The translations under genes were made by a program, and so were the position numbers. 64,000 bases of DNA from Procambarus clarkii (taxonomy: Eukaryota > Arthropoda > Malacostraca > Decapoda > Cambaridae). The stretch is taken from positions 14,125,916 to 14,189,915 of the forward strand of contig NC_091152.1 in assembly GCF_040958095.1 (NCBI RefSeq), given 5' to 3'. Under the pieces are notes generated by a model. That model was not told where the DNA came from. It did not search any database and worked only from the letters and a program-made list of their open reading frames with translations. Numbering within the stretch: position 1 is the first letter of the stretch; every line of letters begins with the position of its first letter. This document shows positions 22,819 to 32,033 of this stretch, in pieces.

Positions 22819-22892
22819 ACGGGCTCACCATAGCCCGTGCTGCTTGGAACTTTTTGTTCCAAGTAGCGAATCTTTAAACAACAACAACAATA
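22819..22892 (+). repeat. Double-hairpin repeat with (ACA)n tail, copy 2
   Basis: Same two foldbacks as at 14430, with a compensated stem change (TGCTTGGAAC paired with GTTCCAAGTAG) and an ACAACAACAA tail. Confidence 0.7.
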
Positions 22893-22976
22893 AGTAATTC
22901 CAAGATGAAATACTCACCACCAACACGAAAATGTATCCTTAAAGAGAACATCACAATAGGTTCACAAGCACCAGTG

Positions 22977-23232
22977 TAGGTTATCTTGAGGTTATCTTGA
23001 GATGATTTCGGGGCTTTAGTGTCCCCGCGGCCCGGTCCTCGACCAGGCCTCCACCCCCAGGAAGCAGCCCGTGACAGCTGACTAACACCCAGGTACCTAT
23101 TTACTGCTAGGTAACAGGGGCATTCAGGGTGAAAGAAACTTTGCCCATTGTTTCTGCCTCGTGCGGGAATCGAACCCGCGCCACAGAATTACGAGTCCTG
23201 CGCGCTATCCACCAGGCTACGAGACCCTCTCG
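22977..23232 (-). mobile_element. Nearly complete tRNA-derived SINE
   Basis: The minus strand starts with a tRNA-like head: GTAGCCTGGTGGATAGCGCG (A-box region), a CTCGTAA anticodon-like loop, and GCGGGTTCGATTCCCGC (T-arm with a good stem). A body with CCTAGCAGTAAATAGGTACC and GGCCTGGTCGAGGACCGGGC follows, ending in a repeated AGGTTATCTTG near 22977. About 255 bases, without long degeneration. Confidence 0.8.
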
Positions 23233-23317
23233 TAGTGTGTATGTGAATCTTACACAGTATTCATCCATTGGAGAAGAGAGAGCAAGCTTAGCTTTGATGC
23301 CAAGCGCACACAAATCG

Positions 23318-23668
23318 AGTCAGCAAGGGGGACAGCCCGCCTGCTATCATATGATCGTGTCAGTAAGGCCAACAGCCCACCTGCTATCATATGATCGTGT
23401 CAGCAAGGCCAACAGCCCACCTGCTATCATATGATCGTATCAGTAAGGCCAACAGCCCACCTGCTATCATATGATCGTGTCAGCAAGGCCAACAGCCCAC
23501 CTGCTATCATATCATCGTGTCAGTAAGGCCAACAGCCCACCTGCTATCATATGATCGTGTCAGCAAGGCCAACAGCCTACCTGCTATCATATGATCGTGT
23601 CAGCAAGGCCAACAGCCCACCTGCTATCATATGATCGTGTCAGCAAGGCGGTCAGCCCACCTGCTATC
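23318..23668 (+). repeat. 40-bp tandem repeat, about 8.7 units
   Basis: Units of CTGCTATCATATGATCGTGT plus CAGCAAGGCCAACAGCCCAC with few differences (CAGT/CAGC, GTGT/GTAT). No spacer variation. Confidence 0.95.
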
Positions 23669-23799
23669 GTAACTCACACAATCTTCCATATTTAAAAACT
23701 TTTTCCATAACCTCTCCATCGTCATTCCTCAAAGAGCAAAAACTACCACAACATATTATCGTTAGTGTTAAAGTTTGATGCGAGTAGTTACGCTCTGTT

Positions 23800-24075
23800 T
23801 CGTATAGAGCTTTACCTTGGTGCCCTGCAGAGCTCTACCTTAGTGTACAGAGCCTTACCTTAATATACTGGACAACTTTACCTTAGTGTACAGATCTTTA
23901 GCTTAGTGCACAGAGTTTTACATTGGTGTACAGAGTATCAATGTAAAGTGCACCTAGTGCACTAATGTAAAGTTTGCCTTAGTGTACTGAACTTTACCTT
24001 CATGTAAAGAGCTTTACCTTCGTGCGCAGAGCTTTATCTCTGTGTATGGAACCTTAGATGAGTGTATAGAACTTT
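23800..24075 (+). repeat. Degenerate tandem repeat AGAGCTTTACCTTAGTGTAC
   Basis: About 11 diverged copies of a 20-25-base motif CAGAGCTTTACCTTAGTGTA. Confidence 0.7.
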
Positions 24076-24192
24076 AGTAGAAATATTATGATTTTGAAAT
24101 ATATGTTTTGCTTTGTAATTTTCTTCGAATGTGTGTACTCACCAGGTTGTACTGACTGGGGTTGAGCTCTGGCTCTTTGGATGGAGTATGAG

Positions 24193-24650
24193 AGGGAATG
24201 GGTGAAGTAAGAGAGGGAATGAGTGGAGTAAGAGAGGGAATGAGTGGAGTAAGAGAGGGAATAGGTGAAGTAAGAGAGGGAATGGGGGGAGTAAGAGAGG
24301 GAATAGGTGAAGTAAGAGAGGGAATGGGGGGAGTAAGAGAGGGAATGAGTGGAGTAAGAGAGGGAATGAGTGGAGTAAGAGAGGGAATAGGTGAAGTAAG
24401 AGAGGGAATGGGGGGAGTAAGAGAGGGAATGAGTGAAGTAAGAGAGGGAATGAGTGGAGTAAGAGAGGGAATGAGTGGAGTAAGAGAGGGAATGAGTGGA
24501 GTAAGAGAGGGAATGAGTGGAGTAAGAGAGGGAATGAGTGGAGTAAGAGAGGGAATGAGTGGAGTAAGAGAGGGAATGAGTGGAGTAAGAGAGGGAATGA
24601 GTGGAGTAAGAGAGGGAATGGGTGAAGTAAGAGAGGAAATGGGTGGAGTA
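24193..24650 (+). repeat. 21-bp minisatellite, about 22 units
   Basis: GTAAGAGAGGGAATGAGTGG-type units with GGGGGA and GGTGAA variants; the 158-codon frame is a by-product. 24651-24866 is GCATGC-rich but has no recognisable feature. Confidence 0.9.
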
Positions 24651-24867
24651 AGAGGGGCTAACCTAGATCACTAGACCACCTGCATATTACCTAAAGGTCA
24701 AGAGTGTTCAGTCATGCACGCTAGCTATGCATGCCACCCCTCCCATCCATGCACCCTTGTATGCATGCGCTTGAAAATACATGTGTAAGTATGCATGCAT
24801 GGTAATACTACGCATAATAAATACATTAACGTACAAATGTTGCTACTTTATGCATGTTTGGTGTTTA

Positions 24868-25245
24868 GGAGCGTTGCATATTCCACTAGAGGGTTGAGAG
24901 CGTTGCATATTCCACTAGAGGGTTGAGAGCGTTGCATATTCCACTAGAGGGTTGAGAGCGTTGCATATTCCACTAGAGGGTTGAGAGCGTTGCATATTCC
25001 ACTAGAGGGTTGAGAGCGTTGCATATTCCACTAGAGGGTTGAGAGCGTTGCATATTCCACTAGAGGGTTGAGAGCGTTGCATATTCCACTAGAGGGTTGA
25101 GAGCGTTGCATATTCCACTAGAGGGTTGAGAGCGTTGCATATTCCACTAGAGGGTTGAGAGCGTTGCATATTCCACTAGAGGGTTGAGAGCGTTGCATAT
25201 TCCACTAGAGGGTTGAGAGCGTTGCATATTCCACAAGAGGGTTGG
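24868..25245 (+). repeat. 29-bp minisatellite, 13 units
   Basis: GAGAGCGTTGCATATTCCAC plus TAGAGGGTT, almost identical units; the last has ACAAGAGG. Confidence 0.95.
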
Positions 25246-25380
25246 GAGCACTAACCCATTGAGGCTAGAGTTCCCATTTCTGGCATCCATAGGCCAACAT
25301 AATACTGTAAACTGTACACCAAGGAGAGGCGGCTCTTGTGTTAAGATCAGCTTACACAAAAGAATAGGGCTGGAGCCTAT

Positions 25381-25483
<103 letters not shown>

Positions 25484-25814
25484 AATTAACGCTCTCATTC
25501 TCTTTCCTCCTTTTTATGAATGAGAACTGTGTATTAACCCAGTTAAGCGTTAAGTTAGTTCTGGGTTAAAATAAAAATATGTAAATGATAAATTGAACGT
25601 CGCTATCAATGCATAAGAAAATATTTTGAAAAACAAAAAATCCCCATTAAGAGTATCTTGGCTAACAACGCCAAAATATTCCTTATGTTTTTCATAAGAT
25701 AAACATAAGGAATATCGAGAAGATTCAGGCCAGAATCATAAAGCAAAAATTTTCTGTCGTTTTCAACGTAATATGTTTAAAAGAAAGACTGCTACGAAAA
25801 TATACTTTAGTATA

Positions 25815-25970
<156 letters not shown>

Positions 25971-26391
25971 CGCCACGTGTGGAGGCTGATACTGATCCAA
26001 ACACTAAGCGAAAGAGGCCAAAAGAGAAGATCTATAAAGGATAAGAACTGGAAGAGGAACAACGCACTGAGAGAAACAGAAATATGAGAGAGGCAGGAAA
26101 TGAGGCATAAAGAAGGATACAACCTGAAGCGGCTTTGAGAGGCAATAATAGGTGGCTTTGAGGAGGAGAAAGAGGTAGAGAGAAGTGGCTTGGTAAAGCC
26201 GAGCCAGAAGGCTGAGATGAGATCGGGGAAGCTGAAGGGGACAGAAAAAGAGCGCTTTAAGGTGGAGCAATTTGAGATTCGGAGAGCCAAGAAAGGTTGG
26301 CTGTGAGAAGCGTGAGACACACGATGGGAAGGTTTAGAGAGACAGGAAGAGGAGGCTACGAGAGGCGAGGGGTAGGACGCTACATGAGGCA

Positions 26392-26512
26392 GGGTGAGGC
26401 GGCTACAAGAGGCAGGGTGAGGCGGCTACGAGAGGCAGGGTGAGGCGGCTACGAGAGGCAGGGTGAGGCGGCTACGAGAGGCAGGGTGAGGCGGCTACAA
26501 GAGGCAGGGAGA
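26392..26512 (+). repeat. 23-bp tandem repeat, about 5 units
   Basis: GAGGCGGCTACGAGAGGCAGG units with ACGAG/ACAAG variants. 25971-26391 holds purine-rich sequence without a gene. Confidence 0.85.
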
Positions 26513-26679
26513 GGAATCGAGGGAGGGCGGGAGAGGCAGTGGGTCAAGAGGATTTACGTGGGCTGGAAGTATACAGTGGTCCCCGGTGTGGTCCCAGCCC
26601 TACAGTTACTACATTATTGATGGTCAAGCGTAATGCATATTCAATATGAGGCCAGCTGCTGCGCTCTCTCACCTCTCTC

Positions 26680-26890
26680 CCCAGCATCCCTGTTGCTCCC
26701 CCTCTCTCTCACCCCCCCCCCAGCATCCCTGTTGCTCCCTCTCCTTCCCCAGCATCCCTGTTGCTCCCCCTCCCTACCCAGCATCCCTGTTGCTCCCTCT
26801 CTCTCACTCCCCTCCCAGCATCCCTGTTGCTCCCCCTCCCTCCCCAGCATCCCTGTTGCTCCCTCTCTCTCACTCCCCTCCCAGCATCCC
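26680..26890 (+). repeat. CCAGCATCCCTGTTGCTCCC tandem repeat
   Basis: Seven copies with spacers of CTCTCTCTC or CCTCCC type. Frames on both strands are by-products. Confidence 0.85.
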
Positions 26891-27183
26891 GGCAATTTCG
26901 TCACACCACTATGACGACCCGTCCAGCATGGATCGTTCGTCCAAATATTTACCATAATTTTCCCGTTTTCCCTTACCTGCGTTTTCCATAATCCCATTTT
27001 CTGTGGGTCTTCATTCCTTACCCTCTATATACATTTTTTTACACATTATATTTTCATCGCAAATATATTTTGTTTCGTTTAATTCTCTCATTTATCACCC
27101 TGCCTTCTGTTCCCTTACTCTGCAGTTATTCTTGTTGTATTTTCTATATATTGGACCCCATCTCTTCCTTAGTTGCTTTGTGG

Positions 27184-27266
27184 TCTCTCTCTCACTCTCA
27201 CTCTCACTCACTCTCACACTCTCTCACTCTCACTCTCTCTCTCACCCTCACTCACTCACTCTCAGT
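27184..27266. repeat. CT/CACT microsatellite
   Basis: TCTCACTCTCACTCTCACTC-type tract in otherwise AT-rich sequence. 26891-27415 contains nothing else. Confidence 0.9.
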
Positions 27267-27414
27267 AACACACCGCCAAAATTATGCATTCACCAACACA
27301 GTATAACAAGGATGGAAACGTCAGATGCGACTTCACATTAATGACAAGATAAATAATTATTTTGATAAAATATTTTTTGTATCTAAACTGCTGTGCGGGT
27401 CCAAAGATTCCTGT

Positions 27415-27548
27415 ACTTGCGGAGGTTGAGCTCTGGCTCTTTGGTCCCGCCTCTCAACTGTCAATCAACTGGTGTACAGGTTCTTGAGCCTATTGGGCTC
27501 TATTATATCTACACTTGAAACTGTGTATGGAGTCAGCCTCCACCACCA
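27415..27548 (-). pseudogene. LINE C-terminus and tail, interrupted by minisatellite
   Basis: GGTTGAGCTCTGGCTCTTTG, GTCCCGCCTCTCAACTGTCA and AAACTGTGTATGGAGTCAGC match the tail and last codons of the LINE at 19252 in opposite orientation. The match stops at CTCCACCACC, where the 36-bp repeat begins. Confidence 0.7.
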
Positions 27549-27551
27549 CCT

Positions 27552-28066
27552 TACCTACCAAGCCAGTTACCCACCACCCTCCCTACCAAGCCAGACAGCC
27601 AGCTACCCACCACCTTACCTACCAAGCCACACAGCCAGCTACCCACCACCTTACCTACCAAGCCAGTTACCCACCACCCTCCCTACCAAGCCAGACAGCC
27701 AGCTACCCACCACCTTACCTACCAAGCCAGTTACCCACCACCCTCCCTACCAAGCCAGACAGCCAGCTACCCACCACCCTACCTACCAAGCCAGACAGCC
27801 AGCTACCCACCACCCTACCTACCAAGCCAGACAGCCAGCTACCCACCACCCTACCTACCAAGCCAGACAGCCAGCTACCCACCACCCTACCTACCAAGCC
27901 AGACAGCCAGCTACCCACCACCCTACCTACCAAGCCAGAGAGTCAGCTACCCACCACCCTACCTACCAAGCCAGACAGCCAGCTACCCACCACCCTACCT
28001 ACCAAGCCAGACAGCCAGCTACCCACCACCTTACCTACCAAGCCAGACAGCCAGCTACCCATCCCC
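27552..28066 (+). repeat. 36-bp minisatellite with 28-bp variants
   Basis: Most units are CCAGACAGCCAGCTACCCAC plus CACCCTACCTACCAAG; some units lack 8 bases, which shifts the frame. Confidence 0.9.
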
Positions 28067-28123
28067 TTACCGACTCTGATGCCCTCGACATGTATACAGC
28101 TGACTGCTATATACCTCGCCGTT

Positions 28124-28190
28124 TACGGGATCACCATAGCCCGTGCTACATGTACACTGCTCTGAATAGCTATATCTAAAACAACAACAT
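28124..28190 (+). repeat. Double-hairpin repeat, copy 3 (diverged)
   Basis: TTACGGGATCACCATAGCCC, GTGCTACATG and a degenerate second stem, with AAAACAACAACA at the end. Confidence 0.55.
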
Positions 28191-28449
28191 ACCTCGCCGT
28201 AGTCGTGTAATAACTATACACCTGGCTATTACACAACTGATTGACAGCGAAGTGAGAATTTACTGACGAAATGTCCCATGACTGTCGAGAGAATTAAGGT
28301 CGCCCGAACCCTAGACTGTCACAGCTTAACTTGAAGGAATGTTAATGTCAGCTTGGAGGGTTAGCTTGGAGGGGTCAGCTTGGAGGGTCAGCTTGGAGGG
28401 GTCAGCTACATACGCCATTCATGACGATCTTAACTACACACGAGACATC

Positions 28450-29088
28450 ATCACTGTAACCATCCACAGCATACAACTTTCATCACTTAACTACACTGCA
28501 TACAACCTTAATCACTGTAACCATCTACACTACACACCTTTATCACTGTAACCATCTACACTACACAAGACCATCATCACTGTAACCATCTACACTACAC
28601 ACCTTTATCACTGTAACCATCTACACTACACAAGACCATCATCACTGTAACCATCTACACTACACAAGACCATTATCACTAACCATCTACACTACACAAG
28701 ACCTTTATCACAGTAACCATCTACACTATACAAGACCATTATCACTGTAACCATCTACACTACACAAGACCATTATCACTGTAACCATCTACACTACACA
28801 AGACCATTATCACTGTAACCATCTACACTACACAAGACCTTTATCACAGTAACCATCTACACTACACAAGACCATTATCACTGTAACCATCTACACTACA
28901 CAAGACCATTATCACTGTAACCATCTACACTACACACGACCTTCATCACTGTAACCATCTACACTACACACGACCTTCATCACTGTAACCATCTACACTA
29001 CACACGACCTTCATCACTGTAACCATCTACACTACACACGACCTTCATCACTGTAACCATCTACACTACACACGACCGTTATCATCGT
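28450..29088 (+). repeat. 34-bp satellite, left flank of the inverted repeat
   Basis: About 18 units of TAACCATCTACACTACACAA plus GACCATTATCACTG, with CACGACCTTCATC variants toward the end. The reverse complement of the same unit occurs at 56690-56750 and 57902-58140. Confidence 0.9.
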
Positions 29089-29160
29089 GTTGACCAGACC
29101 ACACACTAGAAGGTGAAGAGACGACGACGTTTCGGTCCGTCCTGGACCATTCTCAACTCG
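29089..29160 (-). repeat. Dispersed 70-bp repeat, copy 2
   Basis: Reverse complement of 17590-17662, including GACGACGTTTCGGTCCGTCC. Confidence 0.7.
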
Positions 29161-29172
29161 ATAGTGATGAGG

Positions 29173-29240
29173 GATGTTGTTGTTAAAGATTCGCTACCCA
29201 TAACAAAGTTCCAAGCAGCACGGGCTGTGGTGAGCCCGCA
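29173..29240 (-). repeat. Double-hairpin repeat, copy 4
   Basis: TTGTTGTTAAAGATTCGCTA then CCAAGCAGCACGGGCTGTGG and TGAGCCCG; reverse orientation of 14430. Confidence 0.65.
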
Positions 29241-29254
29241 CTGTGATGAGGAAA

Positions 29255-29430
29255 GATTGATTGATTAATGAAGATTAAGCCACCCAAAAGGTGGCACGAG
29301 CATGAATAGCCCGTAAGTGGTGGCCCCTTTTGAGCCATTACCAGTATCAAAAGATGATACTGGAGATCTGTGGAGGCGCAACTGCACCCTGCGTGACGGG
29401 AGATGTCTCCCGGACCAAATGGTGACCAAA
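29255..29430 (+). repeat. Interspersed repeat with hairpin AAGCCACCCAAAAGGTGGC
   Basis: ATTAAGCCACCCAAAAGGTG and GATACTGGAGATCTGTGG segment. Its first part recurs inverted at about 56535-56580 (CCACCTCTTGGGTGGCTTAA). No coding frame of note. Confidence 0.5.
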
Positions 29431-29524
29431 TGGTGATGGTTGAGGAAAGTTGATGCAGGCAATAAATAAGCAAGAGTAAGGTGAGGAGCAAGGTAAGGTG
29501 TAGTAGGGAATAGTAGTAGGAATA

Positions 29525-29757
29525 AGAACTGCAGAGGGCCTATTGGCCCATACGAGGCAGCTCCTATTTATAACCACCCAATCCCACTCATATACATGTC
29601 CAACCCACGCTTGAAACAATCGAGGGACCCCACCTCCACCACGTTACGAGGCAATTGGTTCCACAAATCAACAACCCTCTTACTGAACCAGTATTTACCC
29701 AAGTCTTTTCTAAATCTAAACATAATCAATTTATACCCATTGTTTCGTGTTCTATAT
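29525..29757 (-). pseudogene. LINE ORF2 C-terminus (second family), copy 2
   Basis: Close copy of 21360-21640: RTRNNGYKLIMFRFRKDLG and WNQLPRNVVEVGSLDCFKRG. It sits inside the 34-bp satellite, which resumes at 29758. Confidence 0.75.
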
Positions 29758-29925
29758 AACCATCTACATAACACAACCTTTATCACTGTATCCAGCTACA
29801 CTACACACGACCTATATCACTGTAACTACACTACACAACCTTTATCACTGTAATCATCTTCTCAGCACACATTTATCACTGTAACCATAACATCCTTTAT
29901 CTCTCTAATCATCTACACTACACAC
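29758..29925 (+). repeat. Remainder of 34-bp satellite
   Basis: Diverged units such as ACACAACCTTTATCACTGTA and CATCTACACTACACACCC. Confidence 0.7.
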
Positions 29926-29984
29926 CCAAATTCACAAACAAACATTTACATCCCATTTCTCAAACATCCAAATGTGGGGATGTG

Positions 29985-30195
29985 TACCATCCTCATACGC
30001 CAATCGTATTGGCGTATGCCTTTCCATTGGAGACTTTCAGCGCCGTGGAGAGGGGGGACCTGCTGCCTGGGTAACAGCTTCTCCCCCGAATCAACCTACC
30101 CTGGCTTTGCGCCCTGGTGAGGCCACTCCAGACCAGACCGACACCAGAATGCAACTCCATAGTCTCCCGAGACTGATGGATGACTACTACTAGTA
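29985..30195 (+). repeat. Interspersed repeat with GTCTCCCGAGACTG, copy 1
   Basis: Contains an 11-bp stem, 3-base-loop palindrome at 29994-30018, then TTTCCATTGGAGACTTTC, GGGTAACAGCTT and CTCCATAGTCTCCCGAGACT. Related copies lie in both LINEs of the inverted repeat (36945-37135 minus, 49350-49560 plus). Confidence 0.6.
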
Positions 30196-30641
30196 CCATT
30201 CCAACAGACAAGCAAAGTCCTTCCGAGCCGCTTGACTTCGGTCACAGATCTCTTACATATTCGACGACATCCATTTTATTGTGCGACGTCCATATAGAAG
30301 CCTCTCGTCAACACAAAACACACTGTTCCCCGTTGGACAGAAACGAAGGGTTAAATACAATTAGAAAAATCATCGGCGAGATTATTAATTACCGAAACAT
30401 CCTTCACATGATCGTGGAGAAATATAATAGTTTTATAGGTCCGGATCATGGAGAGAACTTGCATCTGTTTCCTGCAACAATGGAGCTCGTTAAGGGTCCC
30501 ACAAACCACAGCGACAGGCATCGTACAGTAATTAAGAAGCTCTACAATCCACAGGAGCCAAAGACCTACAACGGCTTGCATACGACCGGCACTCCGATTA
30601 TACCTATGGCTGTCGTAACCACTAAATCACCCTTCGCTTGA
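30180..30641 (+). pseudogene. Unrecognised 153-codon frame, left outer arm
   Basis: From about codon 63 on it matches the reverse-strand frame at 55936-56547 (both contain NYRNILHMIVEKYNSF and VIKKLYNPQEPKTYNG, and both end KSPFA). Upstream of about 30369 the two copies are no longer clearly alignable. At least five residues differ in the shared part (for example E/V, G/R, L/P, P/R, L/W) and nearly all visible differences change the residue, so there is no sign of selection on the protein. I recognise no domain. It marks the outer end of the inverted repeat. Confidence 0.4.
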
Positions 30642-30689
30642 TGGACGGCACCCAACCAGATGTGTATTATTATTATTTTCTACCACAAA

Positions 30690-30768
30690 CGTGGCCAAAC
30701 AATACTAGCCACTCACACACATTTTCTTCTGTCCTCCATGAACAGTGAAGGAGGAGGGGGGGGGGGGT
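30690..30768 (+). repeat. Short dispersed repeat (TTCTACCACAAACGTGGCCA)
   Basis: TTCTACCACAAACGTGGCC, ACATTTTCTTCTGTCCTCCA and TGAACAG match 45234-45310 in the same orientation and 55825-55905 inverted (other arm). 30769-31200 has a G run and AT-rich sequence without a gene. Confidence 0.55.
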
Positions 30769-31209
30769 TACCTGGAGTGTTGAGATGTTGAGATGTCACT
30801 AATCCCATCCCCTACCCGCCAATTCCATCCTTACTATTCTTGCTTCACCAACCCCACACAGCCATTCTATCCATGCTAATAACGGGTTTCATCCTAAATA
30901 TAAAGCAGTTAATTATACCCATTTCCTAAATATAAATCAATAAATTACACTCGCTCACACATTTTGTTTAAAACAAAATGTCTCTCAAAATCGTTCTAAA
31001 CTTCTCGTTGTTGGTGGTGTTCTTCGTGCTCGTATGTACGTAATGGTGGCTGGGGTGGCAGCAAGCCCTGGTGGGTGACCACCTCCACGGGCTCAGGAAG
31101 CAGGTTGCCGACTGGCAGACCCGCTAGAACGGTATTACAAGCCTTGCTAGCGGATTAGCAAAAGGTTTTCTCGGTTTCTCGCCAGTGCCAAGATGTCCTC
31201 ATACGCTAT

Positions 31210-31896
31210 TCGATGACCGCCTTGCTATGCCAGTGTGGCAGTCGGTGCCACCTGTGTCTTAGTTTGTACGCCTCCAGCATTCAAGCCGGCAAGTGGAGGG
31301 CTTGCGTTCGTTCCTGCTACAGGTGGGCGAGGAGCCACAAAACCACGATGGCCAATATGGTCATTGGTCCGAATGTTTGCCTATCACTTCCCTGCTGTTA
31401 CTACTTCAGCAATTAATATGGGCCGTAAAGATTTTGTGGGGCCGGAAGAAAACACACATTTAATAGCGTCAGAACGATGACAATCGGCATCAAGTTGCTC
31501 AAAATGATGAGGAGCCTCTCATGCTCCCTCACGAGGAAGCCAAAAAGAATGTCATCGCAAGTGAAGACAAGTGGTATGACGTATCTGAAAATGATGAGGA
31601 GCCTCTCATGCTCCCTCACGAGGAAGCGAAAAAGAATGTCATCGCAAGTGAGGATAAGTAGTATGAAGTATCTCAAAATGATGAGGAGCCTCTCATGCTC
31701 CCTCACGAGGAGATGGACGTAAACACTAGTACAAAAGAAGAAGAAAGCAAATCCGACTCCCCCAAAAAAGTTATGAAGGAACCAAAAGACAAAAAGTCAA
31801 AAGCCTGCCCCAAGAAACGTCGCCGCCCACAAAAGATACAATGCCAAGAAGACGACCCCACCGAGTTGATCACACTGACAGTTCAGTGCCCATAAT
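31210..31896 (+). pseudogene. Decayed gene with three 29-residue acidic repeats and basic tail, left arm
   Basis: In one frame NDEEPLMLPHEEAKKNVIAS is repeated three times (units of about 29 residues, 31497-31720), followed by a Lys-rich tail (KKRRRPQKIQ) and a stop at 31894-31896. The same frame is interrupted by TAG within the second repeat and by TAA TAG just before the first; both also occur in the right arm and so predate the duplication. An overlapping frame upstream (31235-31480, VGATCVLVCTPPAFKPASGG) is also partly conserved. I recognise no family. The acidic-repeat plus basic-tail layout suggests a nucleic-acid-associated or scaffold-type protein, but that is a guess. Confidence 0.45.
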
Positions 31897-31904
31897 ATTA
31901 CCAA

Positions 31905-32015
31905 ATGAAACTCATAAGCATGTACGAAAAAAAGCACGACGTGTTTCTCAAATTGGGCGGCGGCACCAACACTGTGGAAGTGTTCGGCGAAAAACAAAAG
32001 GCAGAAAAATGTTAA
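31905..32015 (+). CDS. Small 36-codon frame, unknown, left arm
   Basis: ATG-started, begins MKLISMYEKKHDVFLKLGGG and ends with a stop at 32013. Present without a visible protein change in the right arm (54556-54666), where at least one silent difference (GGC/GGT) occurs. It lies between the acidic-repeat frame and the long repeat frame. Unrecognised; may be chance or a decayed exon. Confidence 0.3.
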   Translation: MKLISMYEKKHDVFLKLGGGTNTVEVFGEKQKAEKC

Positions 32016-32033
32016 AGTGATATAGAGGCGTTT

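Noticed and set aside
23155-23232. Functional tRNA gene on the minus strand
   Set aside because: Good T-arm but it is joined to a SINE body, with poor acceptor pairing; called as a SINE head.
23318-23668. 40-bp repeats as a CRISPR array
   Set aside because: No variable spacers; direct head-to-tail minisatellite in a eukaryotic context.
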